Position numbers and translations under genes: made by a program. Source: GCA-002722245 sp038154685 (GTDB lineage Bacteria > Bacteroidota > Bacteroidia > Flavobacteriales_C > GCA-002722245). Taken from it: a stretch of 64,000 bases of DNA. The stretch is from NCBI GenBank assembly GCA_038154685.1, contig JAYPYW010000003.1, positions 41,128-105,127 on the forward strand. The letters are read 5' to 3'. Positions 40,338-48,867 of the stretch are shown here, in pieces. The notes under the pieces were generated by a model that was not told where the DNA came from, ran no database searches, and worked only from the letters and a program-made list of their open reading frames with translations. Each line of letters opens with the position of its first letter. The stretch's first letter is position 1.

Positions 40338-41357
40338 TTAATTTAATTCAGGGTAAAATTCTTTCTTGAACCAGTCTAAAGTAATCTCTAAACCTTCTTT
40401 TATATCCACCTCAGGATTATATCCAAAGTTGTTTTGAGCTTTAGAAATATCAGCTAAGGAGTCTCTAATATCTCCAACTCTAGGAGGACATATTTCAGCA
40501 TCTTTATCAGATCCAGAAGCCTCTTTTAATACATTATAAAGTTGGTTAACAGATGTTTTGTAACCACATGCGATGTTGTAGGCTTCCCCAAAGGCTTCAG
40601 CGTTTTCGCATAACATTGCTTTTACGTTAGCTTGTACAGCATTTTCAACAAAGGTGAAATCTCTTGATTGTTCACCATCACCAAATATTTTTCCAGCTTT
40701 ATTTTGAAGTAAAGCGTTCATATATAATGGAATAACAGCGGCATATGGTCCGTTAGGACTCTGGTTAGGTCCGAAAATATTGAAATATCTTAAACCTATA
40801 GTTTTCATACCAAAGGCACTGTGAAATGTTTTTGCGTATAATTCGTTTGTTTTCTTGGAAACAGCATATGGGCTTAGTGGATTCCCTGTTTTGTCTTCGT
40901 ATTTAGGTAATCCTATACTGTCACCGTAAACAGAGCTAGAACTAGCGTAAACAAAAGTGTTTACACCTTCGTCTTTAGCAGCAGTAAGCATATTTAAAAA
41001 ACCAGTTGCGTTAGCTTCGTGTGTAAGAAGTGGAGTTTTAAGTGATCTAGGAACAGACCCTAGAGCAGCTTGATGAGAGATACAATCAATTCCTTTAACT
41101 ACATCAGTACATGTTTCCATGTTGGTTATATCTCCAATGATAAATTCAAGTCTTGAATCATCTTTAAAGGGAGCAAGGTTCTTTTCATATCCATTGCTCA
41201 TGTCATCCAATACACGAACCATTTTAGCTCCATTGTCCAAAAGGTATTGTACTAGATTAGACCCTATAAATCCAGCTCCTCCTGTTATAAGAAATGAAGT
41301 ATCTGAAATATCTTTAGTGTGATACTTTGTTGTTATTTTCCAGTTACCTGTTGACAT
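40338..41357 (-). CDS. UDP-N-acetylglucosamine 4-epimerase, WbpP/TviC-type
   Basis: An extended SDR of 339 residues. Diagnostic features are TSFLITGGAGFIGSNLV, the group-specific HQAALGSVPRS, the catalytic SSSSVYG and YAVSKKTNE (Tyr-x-x-x-Lys), and RYFNIFGPNQ. WbpP-type enzymes interconvert UDP-GlcNAc and UDP-GalNAc. The N-terminal extension before the Rossmann strand (MSTGNWKITTKYHTKDISD) is also typical. Its start overlaps the end of rfbB by 14 bases. With the WbpO/TviB-type dehydrogenase two genes upstream it gives UDP-GalNAc-uronic acid, as in the Vi antigen route, though the order of the two reactions is not fixed by sequence. Confidence 0.85.
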   Translation of the reverse strand: MSTGNWKITTKYHTKDISDTSFLITGGAGFIGSNLVQYLLDNGAKMVRVLDDMSNGYEKNLAPFKDDSRLEFIIGDITNMETCTDVVKGIDCISHQAALGSVPRSLKTPLLTHEANATGFLNMLTAAKDEGVNTFVYASSSSVYGDSIGLPKYEDKTGNPLSPYAVSKKTNELYAKTFHSAFGMKTIGLRYFNIFGPNQSPNGPYAAVIPLYMNALLQNKAGKIFGDGEQSRDFTFVENAVQANVKAMLCENAEAFGEAYNIACGYKTSVNQLYNVLKEASGSDKDAEICPPRVGDIRDSLADISKAQNNFGYNPEVDIKEGLEITLDWFKKEFYPELN

Positions 41358-42438
41358 ATTGGTTTTCGTAATAATTTAAGTATTCACCACTTACAATATT
41401 TTCAACCCAATCCTTATTAGAAAGGTACCATTCCACAGTTTCCTCGATTCCTGATTCAACCGTATATTTAGGAGTCCATCCTAAAACTTCTTGCAATTTA
41501 CTTGCGTCGATGGCATAACGCTGATCATGCCCAGCTCTATCCTTAACGTAAGTAATTAATTGAAGAGATTCTCCTTCTGAACGCCCAAGCTTATTATCAA
41601 CTAATTTGATTAATAACTTAACCAATTCAATATTTTGTCTTTCGTTGTGACCACCAATATTGAAAGTTTCTCCTATTGCACCTTCATGAAAAATTAAATC
41701 GATAGCCTCGGCATGATCAACAACATGTAACCAATCCCGAATGTTGTCTCCTTTACCATAAATAGGTAGAGGCTTTTTATTTACGATGTTGTTAATTACA
41801 AGTGGGATTAATTTTTCAGGAAACTGATGGGATCCATAGTTATTTGAACAGTTTGAGATTTTAACCTTCAAACCGTATGTTTCATGGTAAGCTCTTACAA
41901 AGTGGTCAGAACTTGCTTTTGAAGCACTGTAAGGAGATCTTGGGTCGTAAGAAGTAGTTTCTTCAAATAATCCTTCTTCTCCTAAAGAACCATAAACTTC
42001 ATCTGTTGAAACGTGATAAAATAAATTATCACTGCTAAGATCCCAAGTGTTTTTCGCAACATTTAAGAGATTAACAGTTCCAATAACGTTTGTTTGAACA
42101 AATTCTAATGNNNNNNNNNNATTGGTATAAATAAATTCACTTGGATTTGAAATAGATCGATCTACATGCGATTCAGCAGCTAAATGAATCACATTATCAA
42201 TGCTGTATTCATTAAAAATATTTTGAATTTCATCCTGATTACAAATATCAGCCTTTACAAACTTGTAATTTTCTTTGCTTTCAATATCTTTTAAATTATC
42301 AAGATTTCCAGCATAAGTAAGCTTGTCTAGATTAATTATGTTGTAGCTCGGGTACTTATTTACAAGAAGTCTAACAAGATGACTTCCAATAAACCCAGCT
42401 CCTCCAGTTACTAATATGTTTTTTTCAAATTGTCCCAT
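41344..42438 (-). CDS. rfbB: dTDP-glucose 4,6-dehydratase (contains N gap)
   Basis: RfbB turns dTDP-glucose into the 4-keto-6-deoxy intermediate used for rhamnose and amino-deoxy sugars. Features: NILVTGGAGFIGSHLV, HLAAESHVDRSI, HVSTDEVYGSLG, YSASKASSDHFVRAYHETYG and KISNCSNNYGSHQFPEKLIP with the substrate-binding Asn/Tyr. The usual partners rfbA, rfbC and rfbD are not in the window. The N run at 42111-42120 falls after SISNPSEFIYTN, and the sequence after it, LEFVQTNVIGTVNLL, repeats the same protein segment in a divergent form. This makes the frame look about ten residues too long here. See the finding on this gap. Confidence 0.9.
   Translation of the reverse strand: MGQFEKNILVTGGAGFIGSHLVRLLVNKYPSYNIINLDKLTYAGNLDNLKDIESKENYKFVKADICNQDEIQNIFNEYSIDNVIHLAAESHVDRSISNPSEFIYTNXXXXLEFVQTNVIGTVNLLNVAKNTWDLSSDNLFYHVSTDEVYGSLGEEGLFEETTSYDPRSPYSASKASSDHFVRAYHETYGLKVKISNCSNNYGSHQFPEKLIPLVINNIVNKKPLPIYGKGDNIRDWLHVVDHAEAIDLIFHEGAIGETFNIGGHNERQNIELVKLLIKLVDNKLGRSEGESLQLITYVKDRAGHDQRYAIDASKLQEVLGWTPKYTVESGIEETVEWYLSNKDWVENIVSGEYLNYYENQYVNR
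42111..42120. other. 10-base N gap in rfbB with divergent duplicated flanks
   Basis: Protein read from the two flanks (SEFIYTN and LEFVQTN) aligns to the same RfbB position. The contigs therefore overlap but differ in sequence. Confidence 0.85.
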
Positions 42439-42461
42439 TTGTTCAATTTAATTGAAAGAGA

Positions 42462-43754
42462 TTAAAGGCTTAAGTAGTTTAAATTTTCATTAAACTCTCT
42501 GTATATTCCTTTAACGTCAACTAAAATTCCACCGTCACTTAGTAATCCATTGAAGTATTCATCAGTTAGGGTTAAATAATCAGAGTGATTTACAGCAACA
42601 ATAACTGCGTCATATTTTCCTGAAATCTCTGGAATTAATTCAAACCCATATTCATGGTTAATTTCATCATTGGATGCGTGTGGGTCATGAACTTCTACTG
42701 AAACTCCAAAACTTTTTAATTCATCAACAACAGAAGCAACTTTTGAGTTTCTAATATCAGATACATCTTCTTTAAAGGTAGCACCCATTACTAAAACTCT
42801 TGATTGAACAATGTCCTTTCCGTTAGCAATTAATTTTTTTACAGTCTGACGCGCTAAGTATGGTCCCATTGAATCATTTAAAGCTCTTCCAGAGTTAATG
42901 ATTTTTGAATGATAACCTAATTCTCTTGCTTTGTATGTTAGGTAATATGGGTCTACTCCAATACAGTGACCGCCAACAAGTCCTGGGAAGAATTTTAAGA
43001 AATTCCATTTAGTTCCTGCTGCTTCTAGTACTTCGTAAGTGTTAATTCCGATCTTGCTGAAGATCATTGAAAGTTCATTCATCAAAGCAATATTTACATC
43101 TCTTTGAGTATTCTCGATGATCTTAGCAGCTTCAGCTACTTTAATACTTGAAGCTCTATGAACACCAGCATCAATAACCATTTCGTAAACTTGCGCAATT
43201 TGTTCAGCGGAATCTTTACAACTTCCTGAAGCAACCTTAACGATTTTTGATAAAGTATGTTCTTTGTCTCCTGGGTTAATTCTTTCAGGTGAGTATCCAA
43301 CTTTGAAGTCTTCCTTAAATTTTAATCCTGATTCCTTCTCCAGAACAGGTACACAATCCTCTTCTGTACAACCTGGATATACTGTAGATTCAAACACTAC
43401 ATAATCACCTTTTGATAAAACTTTACCAACAGTTCCTGAAGCCCCTAATAATGGTTTTAAATCTGGAAGATTATGCTCATCAATTGGAGTTGGAACTGCA
43501 ACAATGTAAAATTTTGCATCTTTTAAATCATCTATGTTTGCAGTGAATTCAATATCACATCCCTCAAATTCGCTTGGTTCAAGTTCTTTGGATGGATCAA
43601 TATTGTTTTTCATCATATCCACTCTTTCTTGGTTGATATCAAATCCAATTACCTTTGCTTTTCTTGCGAATGCAAGAGCAATTGGTAATCCAACATAACC
43701 TAAACCTATAACAGCAAGTTTTTCCTCTTTATTGGCGATTTTTTGAGCAATCAT
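42462..43754 (-). CDS. UDP-N-acetyl-D-galactosamine/glucosamine 6-dehydrogenase, WbpO/TviB-type
   Basis: A 430-residue UDP-sugar dehydrogenase: N-terminal NAD-binding KLAVIGLGYVGLPIAL, the VAVPTPIDEHNLPDL motif, FESTVYPGCTEEDCVPVLE, GYSPERINPGD, the active-site Cys in PGLVGGHCIGVDPYYL, and a C-terminal UDP-binding domain with GATFKEDVSDIRNSKV. The VGGHCIGVDPYY form and the FESTVYPG motif place it with N-acetylhexosamine dehydrogenases (WbpO, TviB, WbpA) and not with Ugd. It can supply UDP-HexNAc-uronic acid to the downstream WbpP-type epimerase or to the WbpB/D/E-like enzymes next to it. One-base overlap with its upstream neighbour. Confidence 0.88.
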   Translation of the reverse strand: MIAQKIANKEEKLAVIGLGYVGLPIALAFARKAKVIGFDINQERVDMMKNNIDPSKELEPSEFEGCDIEFTANIDDLKDAKFYIVAVPTPIDEHNLPDLKPLLGASGTVGKVLSKGDYVVFESTVYPGCTEEDCVPVLEKESGLKFKEDFKVGYSPERINPGDKEHTLSKIVKVASGSCKDSAEQIAQVYEMVIDAGVHRASSIKVAEAAKIIENTQRDVNIALMNELSMIFSKIGINTYEVLEAAGTKWNFLKFFPGLVGGHCIGVDPYYLTYKARELGYHSKIINSGRALNDSMGPYLARQTVKKLIANGKDIVQSRVLVMGATFKEDVSDIRNSKVASVVDELKSFGVSVEVHDPHASNDEINHEYGFELIPEISGKYDAVIVAVNHSDYLTLTDEYFNGLLSDGGILVDVKGIYREFNENLNYLSL

Positions 43755-44776
43755 TAAATTGAACTTTTTAGTTTGTATATTTTTTCTATTATTTCTACGA
43801 CTTTAAAACCTTCAAACACATTTGTTGCAACCTCCTTATTCCCATTCAAGGTATCCACAACATTTTGTATAACATATTGATGGTTTGCAGCCGATCCTTT
43901 GTATGAACCATAATCATTAGGTTCGTTTATGGGTGCTAATTTAGGCATTTTATACTTTTCTACATTACAGATATCTACTTTATCCATGTATTGCCCCCCA
44001 ATTTTTACAGAACCCTTTTCAGCAATTATTGTTATGCTACTTTCAAGGTTCTCATTCCAAACTGATGTTGAGTAGTTTAGGACACCTAAACCTCCTTTTC
44101 TGAATTCAAAATTCACCACTCCTGAATCTTCAAAAGTTGTAGAGTTTTGATGATTGAAATCTTTAAAAACAGCTGAGTTTATTTTTATTTCTCCTAGCGT
44201 CCAATAAAGGGTGTCTATAAAGTGTGAAAATTGTGTAAATAAAGTTCCTCCGTCCAGTTCCTCAGTACCTCTCCAGTTAGAATTTCCATAATAACGATCA
44301 TCCCTATTCCAGAAACAATTTACCTGAACCATGTATATCTCACCTAGAATGTCATTTGAAGTGATTTCTTTCAACCATGCCGAAGGTGGTGAGTAGCGGT
44401 TTTGCATTACACAAAAGACTTTTTTGCCAACTTCCTTTGATGTGGAAATAATTGCTTTACATTGTTTACTTGTTAAACCTAACGGTTTTTCGCAAACAAC
44501 ATGTTTTTTATTTTTTAATAATTTGATGCTTTGTTCTGCATGAAGTCCGTTAGGTGTGCAAACACAAGCAACATCAAATTGAAGGTTAGAGTTAATTAAT
44601 TCCTCAATTGAGTTGAAAAGAGGGTAGTCAGAAAGACCTTCTAGATTAAGATTCTTTTTGTTTGCAATATCACATAATGCTATCAACTCGCAAGCGGAGT
44701 TCTCGATAACCATTTTGGCATGTCTTTTACCAATATGGCCACAACCGATAATTGCAAACTTAATTCTACTCCCCAT
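43754..44776 (-). CDS. Gfo/Idh/MocA oxidoreductase, WbpB/WlbA-like
   Basis: A 340-residue NAD-dependent sugar oxidoreductase. The Rossmann motif is IKFAIIGCGHIGKRHA, followed by VCTPNGLHAEQSI, the catalytic CEKPLGLT (Lys of EKP) and QNRYSPPSAWLKE, and the GGTLFTQFSHFIDTLYW motif that is characteristic of WbpB/WlbA. These enzymes oxidise C3 of UDP-GlcNAc-uronic acid to a 3-keto sugar. The adjacent acetyltransferase (44776-45342) and the PLP aminotransferase (47652-48773) are the next two enzymes of the same route. Overlaps both neighbours by one base, indicating a single tightly coupled transcript. Confidence 0.85.
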   Translation of the reverse strand: MGSRIKFAIIGCGHIGKRHAKMVIENSACELIALCDIANKKNLNLEGLSDYPLFNSIEELINSNLQFDVACVCTPNGLHAEQSIKLLKNKKHVVCEKPLGLTSKQCKAIISTSKEVGKKVFCVMQNRYSPPSAWLKEITSNDILGEIYMVQVNCFWNRDDRYYGNSNWRGTEELDGGTLFTQFSHFIDTLYWTLGEIKINSAVFKDFNHQNSTTFEDSGVVNFEFRKGGLGVLNYSTSVWNENLESSITIIAEKGSVKIGGQYMDKVDICNVEKYKMPKLAPINEPNDYGSYKGSAANHQYVIQNVVDTLNGNKEVATNVFEGFKVVEIIEKIYKLKSSI

Positions 44777-45342
44777 TAAACTTCTTCAATAGTGTTGTTA
44801 ATTAGTTTGTATTTCTGCTGACTTTCCGGACAAATGGCTATGTTGTTTTCAAAATTTAATTTGTGTCCGTATTCACTAACCCATCCAGTTTGTTTACCAG
44901 GATTACCAATAATAAGAGCGTAATCTGGGACATTTTTAGTTACCACAGAACCTGCACCTATAAGGGAATATTTCCCTATTTCAACCCCGCAAACAATTGT
45001 TGCGTTTGCACCAATGCTGGCTCCTTTTTTTACAAGTGTTTTTTTGTACTCAGTTTTTCTGGAAACAGCCGATCTTGGATTTAAAATATTTGTAAAAACC
45101 ATAGATGGGCCTAGAAAAACATCATCTTCGCAAATGACTCCAGTATATATTGAGACGTTGTTTTGAACTTTTACATTTTGTCCTAAAACGACATCTGGTG
45201 AAACAACAACATTTTGACCGAGATTACAATTCTTACCAATTTCACAACCTGTCATTATATGCGAAAAATGCCAAATCTTGGTATTCTCCCCGATTTGGCA
45301 ATTTTCATCTATTACTACAGTTTCGTGTGCGAAATATGACAT
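44776..45342 (-). CDS. Left-handed beta-helix N-acetyltransferase, WbpD/WlbB-like
   Basis: A 188-residue hexapeptide-repeat acyltransferase. The imperfect hexapeptide coils run from about residue 10 to 145 (VIDENCQIGENTKIWHFSHI, VVVSPDVVLGQNVKVQNNVS, GVEIGKYSLIGAGSVVTK). The signature FTNILNPRSAVSRKTEY belongs to the WbpD/WlbB group, which N-acetylates the 3-amino group of UDP-GlcNAc3NA. It is a likely trimer using acetyl-CoA. The start is directly adjacent to the stop of the upstream decarboxylase gene. Together with the WbpB-like and WbpE-like genes it would give UDP-2,3-diacetamido-2,3-dideoxy-glucuronate. Confidence 0.87.
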   Translation of the reverse strand: MSYFAHETVVIDENCQIGENTKIWHFSHIMTGCEIGKNCNLGQNVVVSPDVVLGQNVKVQNNVSIYTGVICEDDVFLGPSMVFTNILNPRSAVSRKTEYKKTLVKKGASIGANATIVCGVEIGKYSLIGAGSVVTKNVPDYALIIGNPGKQTGWVSEYGHKLNFENNIAICPESQQKYKLINNTIEEV

Positions 45343-46329
45343 TTAACGAATTATATATTTCTCAAAGTCGTTATGTTCTTTTTTGTTTAATTCCTCTTCA
45401 GATAAACTTTTAAAGTATTCATAGGTGATCTTTAATCCCTCTTCTCTTGAAACTTTTGGTTCCCAACCTAGTATCTCTTTCGCTTTAGTAATATTTGGTT
45501 GTCTTTGTTTAGGATCGTTTACAGGAAGATCTTTGTATGTGACTTTTTGATCGGTACCGGTAAGCTGGATGATTTCTTCAGCAAATTCACCAATTGTAAT
45601 TTCCGAAGGATTTCCAATATTTACAGGTTCGTGATAATCGCTCATTAAAAGTCTATAAATTCCTTCAACTAAATCATCAACAAAACAGAAAGATCTAGTT
45701 TGTGATCCGTCTCCGAAAATTGTTAAATCTTCACCTCTCAATGCCTGACCGATAAATGCAGGTAAAACTCTACCGTCATTTAATCTCATTTTCGGCCCAT
45801 AAGTATTAAAGATTCTTACGATTCTGGTTTCAACTCCATGAAAAGAATTATAAGCCATAGTTACGGCTTCCATATATCTTTTTGCTTCATCGTAAACTCC
45901 TCTAGGACCAACTGGATTAACATTACCATAATACTCTTCAACCTGTGGATGTACTTCTGGATCACCATAAACTTCACTTGTTGAAGCAACAATGATTCTG
46001 GCACCTTTGGCTTTAGCTAAACCAAGAAGGTTGTGGGCTCCATAAGAGCTAACCTTCAATGTTTGAATAGGAATCTTTAAGTAGTCAATTGGACTGGCAG
46101 GAGATGCGAAATGTAAGATGTAATCTAATTCACCTTCAATTTCAACATATTTTGACACATCGTGATTTTGAAATTCAAAATTCTCATTATCTGAAAATTC
46201 TTCAATGTTCTTAAGGTTTCCTGTAATTAGATTATCCATTCCAATTACATAATGTCCTTCATCTAAGAATCTTTTTACAAGGTGAGATCCTAAAAATCCA
46301 GCAGCTCCAGTGATTAATGTTCTTTTCAT
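45343..46329 (-). CDS. UDP-glucuronate decarboxylase (UDP-xylose synthase)
   Basis: A 328-residue extended SDR. LITGAAGFLGSHLVKRFL is the NAD site. LHFASPASPIDYL is the classic UXS signature, ASTSEVYGDPEVHPQ carries the catalytic Ser/Thr, GVYDEAKRYMEA the Tyr-x-x-x-Lys, and RIFNTYGPKMRLNDGRV the substrate site. It converts UDP-glucuronate to UDP-xylose. The UDP-glucose dehydrogenase immediately upstream (9-base gap) supplies its substrate, so both are obviously paired. The C-terminus (EEELNKKEHNDFEKYIIR) is a charged helix. Gene order here is ugd, then uxs. Confidence 0.9.
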   Translation of the reverse strand: MKRTLITGAAGFLGSHLVKRFLDEGHYVIGMDNLITGNLKNIEEFSDNENFEFQNHDVSKYVEIEGELDYILHFASPASPIDYLKIPIQTLKVSSYGAHNLLGLAKAKGARIIVASTSEVYGDPEVHPQVEEYYGNVNPVGPRGVYDEAKRYMEAVTMAYNSFHGVETRIVRIFNTYGPKMRLNDGRVLPAFIGQALRGEDLTIFGDGSQTRSFCFVDDLVEGIYRLLMSDYHEPVNIGNPSEITIGEFAEEIIQLTGTDQKVTYKDLPVNDPKQRQPNITKAKEILGWEPKVSREEGLKITYEYFKSLSEEELNKKEHNDFEKYIIR

Positions 46330-46338
46330 ATTTTTTGC

Positions 46339-47655
46339 CTAGAAGGATTGAACAATTTTTCTACCAATACTAAAGTATCTATAACCAAGATCAGTCATCT
46401 TGTCAAGATCATACAAATTTCTACCGTCGAAAATCACTTTTTCTTTCAGTAAAGAAGAAACTTTATCGAAGTCAGGGTTTCTAAAAACTCCCCACTCTGT
46501 AGCGATTAATAAAGCATCAGCACCTTCTAAAACTTCATAAGCATTAGCCCCATATGAAATTTTATCACCGTAAATAGCCTTGATATTTTCCATTGCTTCT
46601 GGATCAAAGGCTGCGATTTCTGCACCAGCTTCAGTTAATTGTTCGATTATATATCTTGCAGGAGCTTCTCTAATGTCATCTGTATCAGGTTTGAAAGCTA
46701 ATCCCCATAGAGCAATTTTCTTTCCTTTTAAATCTCCAGCAAAGTAATTTTTGATTTTAGGAACAATGATTGTTTTTTGTGTGGCATTAACTTCTTCAAC
46801 AGCATTTAATATTTTAAAATCATAACCAACTTGGTTAGATGACTTAACAAGTGCCTGAACATCTTTAGGGAAACAGCTTCCTCCGTAACCAATTCCAGGG
46901 AACAAGAATCTTTTACCAATTCTTGTATCTGATCCCATTCCAATTCTCACTTTATCAACATCAGCTTCTAATAGTTCACAGATGTTTGCGATTTCGTTCA
47001 TGAAAGAAATCTTAGTAGCCAAGAACGAGTTAGCTGCATATTTTGTTAATTCTGCAGACTTTTCGTCCATGAAGTAAATAGGATTACCTTGTCTAACAAA
47101 AGGTTTGTAAAGCTCTTCCATGCGAGCTCTTGCTTTTTCTGAAGAAGTTCCAACAACTACTCTATCTGGTTTAAGGAAATCCTCAACAGCAAAACCTTCT
47201 CTTAAGAATTCTGGATTTGAAACAACATCAAAATCAACAGTCGCATTTTTAGCGATAGCAGCTGTTACTTTCTCAGCAGTTCCAACAGGAACAGTACTTT
47301 TATCAACAACAACTTTATAATCAGTAATGATTTTTCCTAATTCTTCAGCAACACCAAGTACATAACTTAAGTCAGCAGATCCATCTTCTCCTGGAGGAGT
47401 TGGAAGGGCTAGAAAAATGATGTCTGTTTGATCAACAGCCTCCTTTAAGGAAGTAGTAAATGATAATCTCCCTTGACGAACGTTTCTTTCAAATAAAACG
47501 TCAAGTTGAGGTTCATAAATTGGAACTTGTCCGTTTCTTAACCTTTCAACTTTATTTTCGTCTATATCAACGCAAATTACTTGATTTCCTGTTTCGGCAA
47601 AGCAGGTACCTGATACTAAACCAACATAACCTGTCCCAATTACTGATATTTTCAT
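46339..47655 (-). CDS. ugd: UDP-glucose 6-dehydrogenase
   Basis: A 438-residue NAD-dependent dehydrogenase making UDP-glucuronate. MKISVIGTGYVGLVSGTCFAE is the NAD motif, followed by LALPTPPGEDGSADLS, VDKSTVPVGTA, SNPEFLREGFAVEDFLKPDR, the active-site Cys in FPGIGYGGSCFPKDVQALV and the C-terminal GLAFKPDTDDIREAP. These distinguish Ugd from the WbpO/TviB-type gene four genes downstream. It overlaps the stop of the aminotransferase gene by four bases (ATGA). Feeds uxs next to it and may also feed other uronate users of the operon. Confidence 0.94.
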   Translation of the reverse strand: MKISVIGTGYVGLVSGTCFAETGNQVICVDIDENKVERLRNGQVPIYEPQLDVLFERNVRQGRLSFTTSLKEAVDQTDIIFLALPTPPGEDGSADLSYVLGVAEELGKIITDYKVVVDKSTVPVGTAEKVTAAIAKNATVDFDVVSNPEFLREGFAVEDFLKPDRVVVGTSSEKARARMEELYKPFVRQGNPIYFMDEKSAELTKYAANSFLATKISFMNEIANICELLEADVDKVRIGMGSDTRIGKRFLFPGIGYGGSCFPKDVQALVKSSNQVGYDFKILNAVEEVNATQKTIIVPKIKNYFAGDLKGKKIALWGLAFKPDTDDIREAPARYIIEQLTEAGAEIAAFDPEAMENIKAIYGDKISYGANAYEVLEGADALLIATEWGVFRNPDFDKVSSLLKEKVIFDGRNLYDLDKMTDLGYRYFSIGRKIVQSF

Positions 47656-48773
47656 TTATAAACTTTTAGTTTTTGTATAATAAAATCAATCGTTTCTGAA
47701 TCATATTCAGGATCAATTGGCAAAGATAGAATTTTAGTTTTTATTTCCTCTGAAATTTCTAAGGAACTTCCAGCAAAGGAATCCTTAAAAACTGCTTGTT
47801 GATGCAAAGGAATAGGGTAATAAACCATTGATGGGATTCCATTAGATTTTAAATATTCAATTAACTTTTCCCTCTCTATTCCAGATATTAAAATAGAAAA
47901 CTGGTTATAAGTGTGAAGTTCAGGTTGGTTTTCAAAAGGCGTGGTAATCCAATTAATATCTTTTAAACTTTTTTTATATAATTCGGCTACTCTTTTTCTA
48001 TTATTGAGGTTCTGATCGAGCGTTTTTAGTTTTACGTTCAGAACAGCTGCTTGTATAGTGTCAAGCCTCGAATTAACTCCAACAATTTCATGAAAATACT
48101 TTTGTTTACTTCCATGATTTTTAATCATCGAAATTTTATCTGCTAAGTCATTGTCGTTGGTAAATATAGCACCTCCGTCCCCCATACAACCAAGATTCTT
48201 GGATGGAAAGAATGATGTTGTTCCAATGTGCCCCATTGTTCCTGCCTTTTTCCTTTCTCCATCTTGAAATTCAAATTCAGTACCTAATGACTGAGCTGCA
48301 TCTTCAATTACGAATAAATCATATTCTTCAGCAATTTCAAGTATTTCATCCATAGGAGCACATTGACCAAATAGGTGCACAGGAATAATGGCTTTTGTTC
48401 TTTCAGTGATCTTTTCTTTAACGGATTTAGGGTCTATATTAAATGTTTTAGGATTGATGTCCGCAAAAACAGGTTTCAAACCTAATAGGGCAATTACTTC
48501 AGCTGTTGCAATGAAACTAAAAGTGGTTGTGATAATTTCATCTCCGGGATTAAGCTCCAATGACATTAATGCTATTTGTAGTGCATCAGTTCCGTTTCCA
48601 CATGAAACTACATGCTTGCAACCTAAATAGTTTTTTAAGTTTTCTTCAAATCCTACAACTTGAGGTCCGTTAATGAATTTACCGCTTTCAATTACCTCTG
48701 ATATTGCTTGGTTTAATTCAGGTTCTATTTTTTTATGCTGACCCTGTAAGTCAACCATTTGAATTTTTCTCAT
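47652..48773 (-). CDS. DegT/DnrJ/EryC1/StrS aminotransferase, WbpE/WlbC-like
   Basis: A 373-residue PLP-dependent sugar aminotransferase, the first gene of the polysaccharide operon. Landmarks: KIQMVDLQGQ, GKFINGPQV, VVSCGNGTDALQIAL, VIEDAAQSLG (PLP Asp), the Schiff-base Lys in TTSFFPSKNLGCMGDGGA, and NSRLDTIQAAVL. The SFFPSKNLG form is shared with WbpE/WlbC, which transfer the amino group from Glu to the 3-keto sugar made by the WbpB/WlbA-like enzyme. Its start is 71 bases from the -7 element of the divergent waaA gene. A near-match CAAATGAA on the plus strand may be its -7 element, but it is weak. Confidence 0.88.
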   Translation of the reverse strand: MRKIQMVDLQGQHKKIEPELNQAISEVIESGKFINGPQVVGFEENLKNYLGCKHVVSCGNGTDALQIALMSLELNPGDEIITTTFSFIATAEVIALLGLKPVFADINPKTFNIDPKSVKEKITERTKAIIPVHLFGQCAPMDEILEIAEEYDLFVIEDAAQSLGTEFEFQDGERKKAGTMGHIGTTSFFPSKNLGCMGDGGAIFTNDNDLADKISMIKNHGSKQKYFHEIVGVNSRLDTIQAAVLNVKLKTLDQNLNNRKRVAELYKKSLKDINWITTPFENQPELHTYNQFSILISGIEREKLIEYLKSNGIPSMVYYPIPLHQQAVFKDSFAGSSLEISEEIKTKILSLPIDPEYDSETIDFIIQKLKVYK

Positions 48774-48836
48774 TTATCTGCTTGAACCACTAATTTAGCA
48801 AATGAATTCTTTCGATTAACAGGAACCTCATATCTT

Positions 48837-48844
48837 TACCTTTG
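48837..48844 (+). promoter_or_regulatory. Candidate -7 element of waaA
   Basis: TACCTTTG fits TANNTTTG. It ends on the G of the GTG at 48844, which argues against that codon as start and for the ATG at 48868. Confidence 0.5.
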
Positions 48845-48867
48845 TGGGATTCATTTATTCTATAATA

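Noticed and set aside
48844..48867. GTG at 48844 as the waaA start
   Set aside because: The G of that codon is the last base of a TANNTTTG -7 element, so it would lie upstream of the transcription start.
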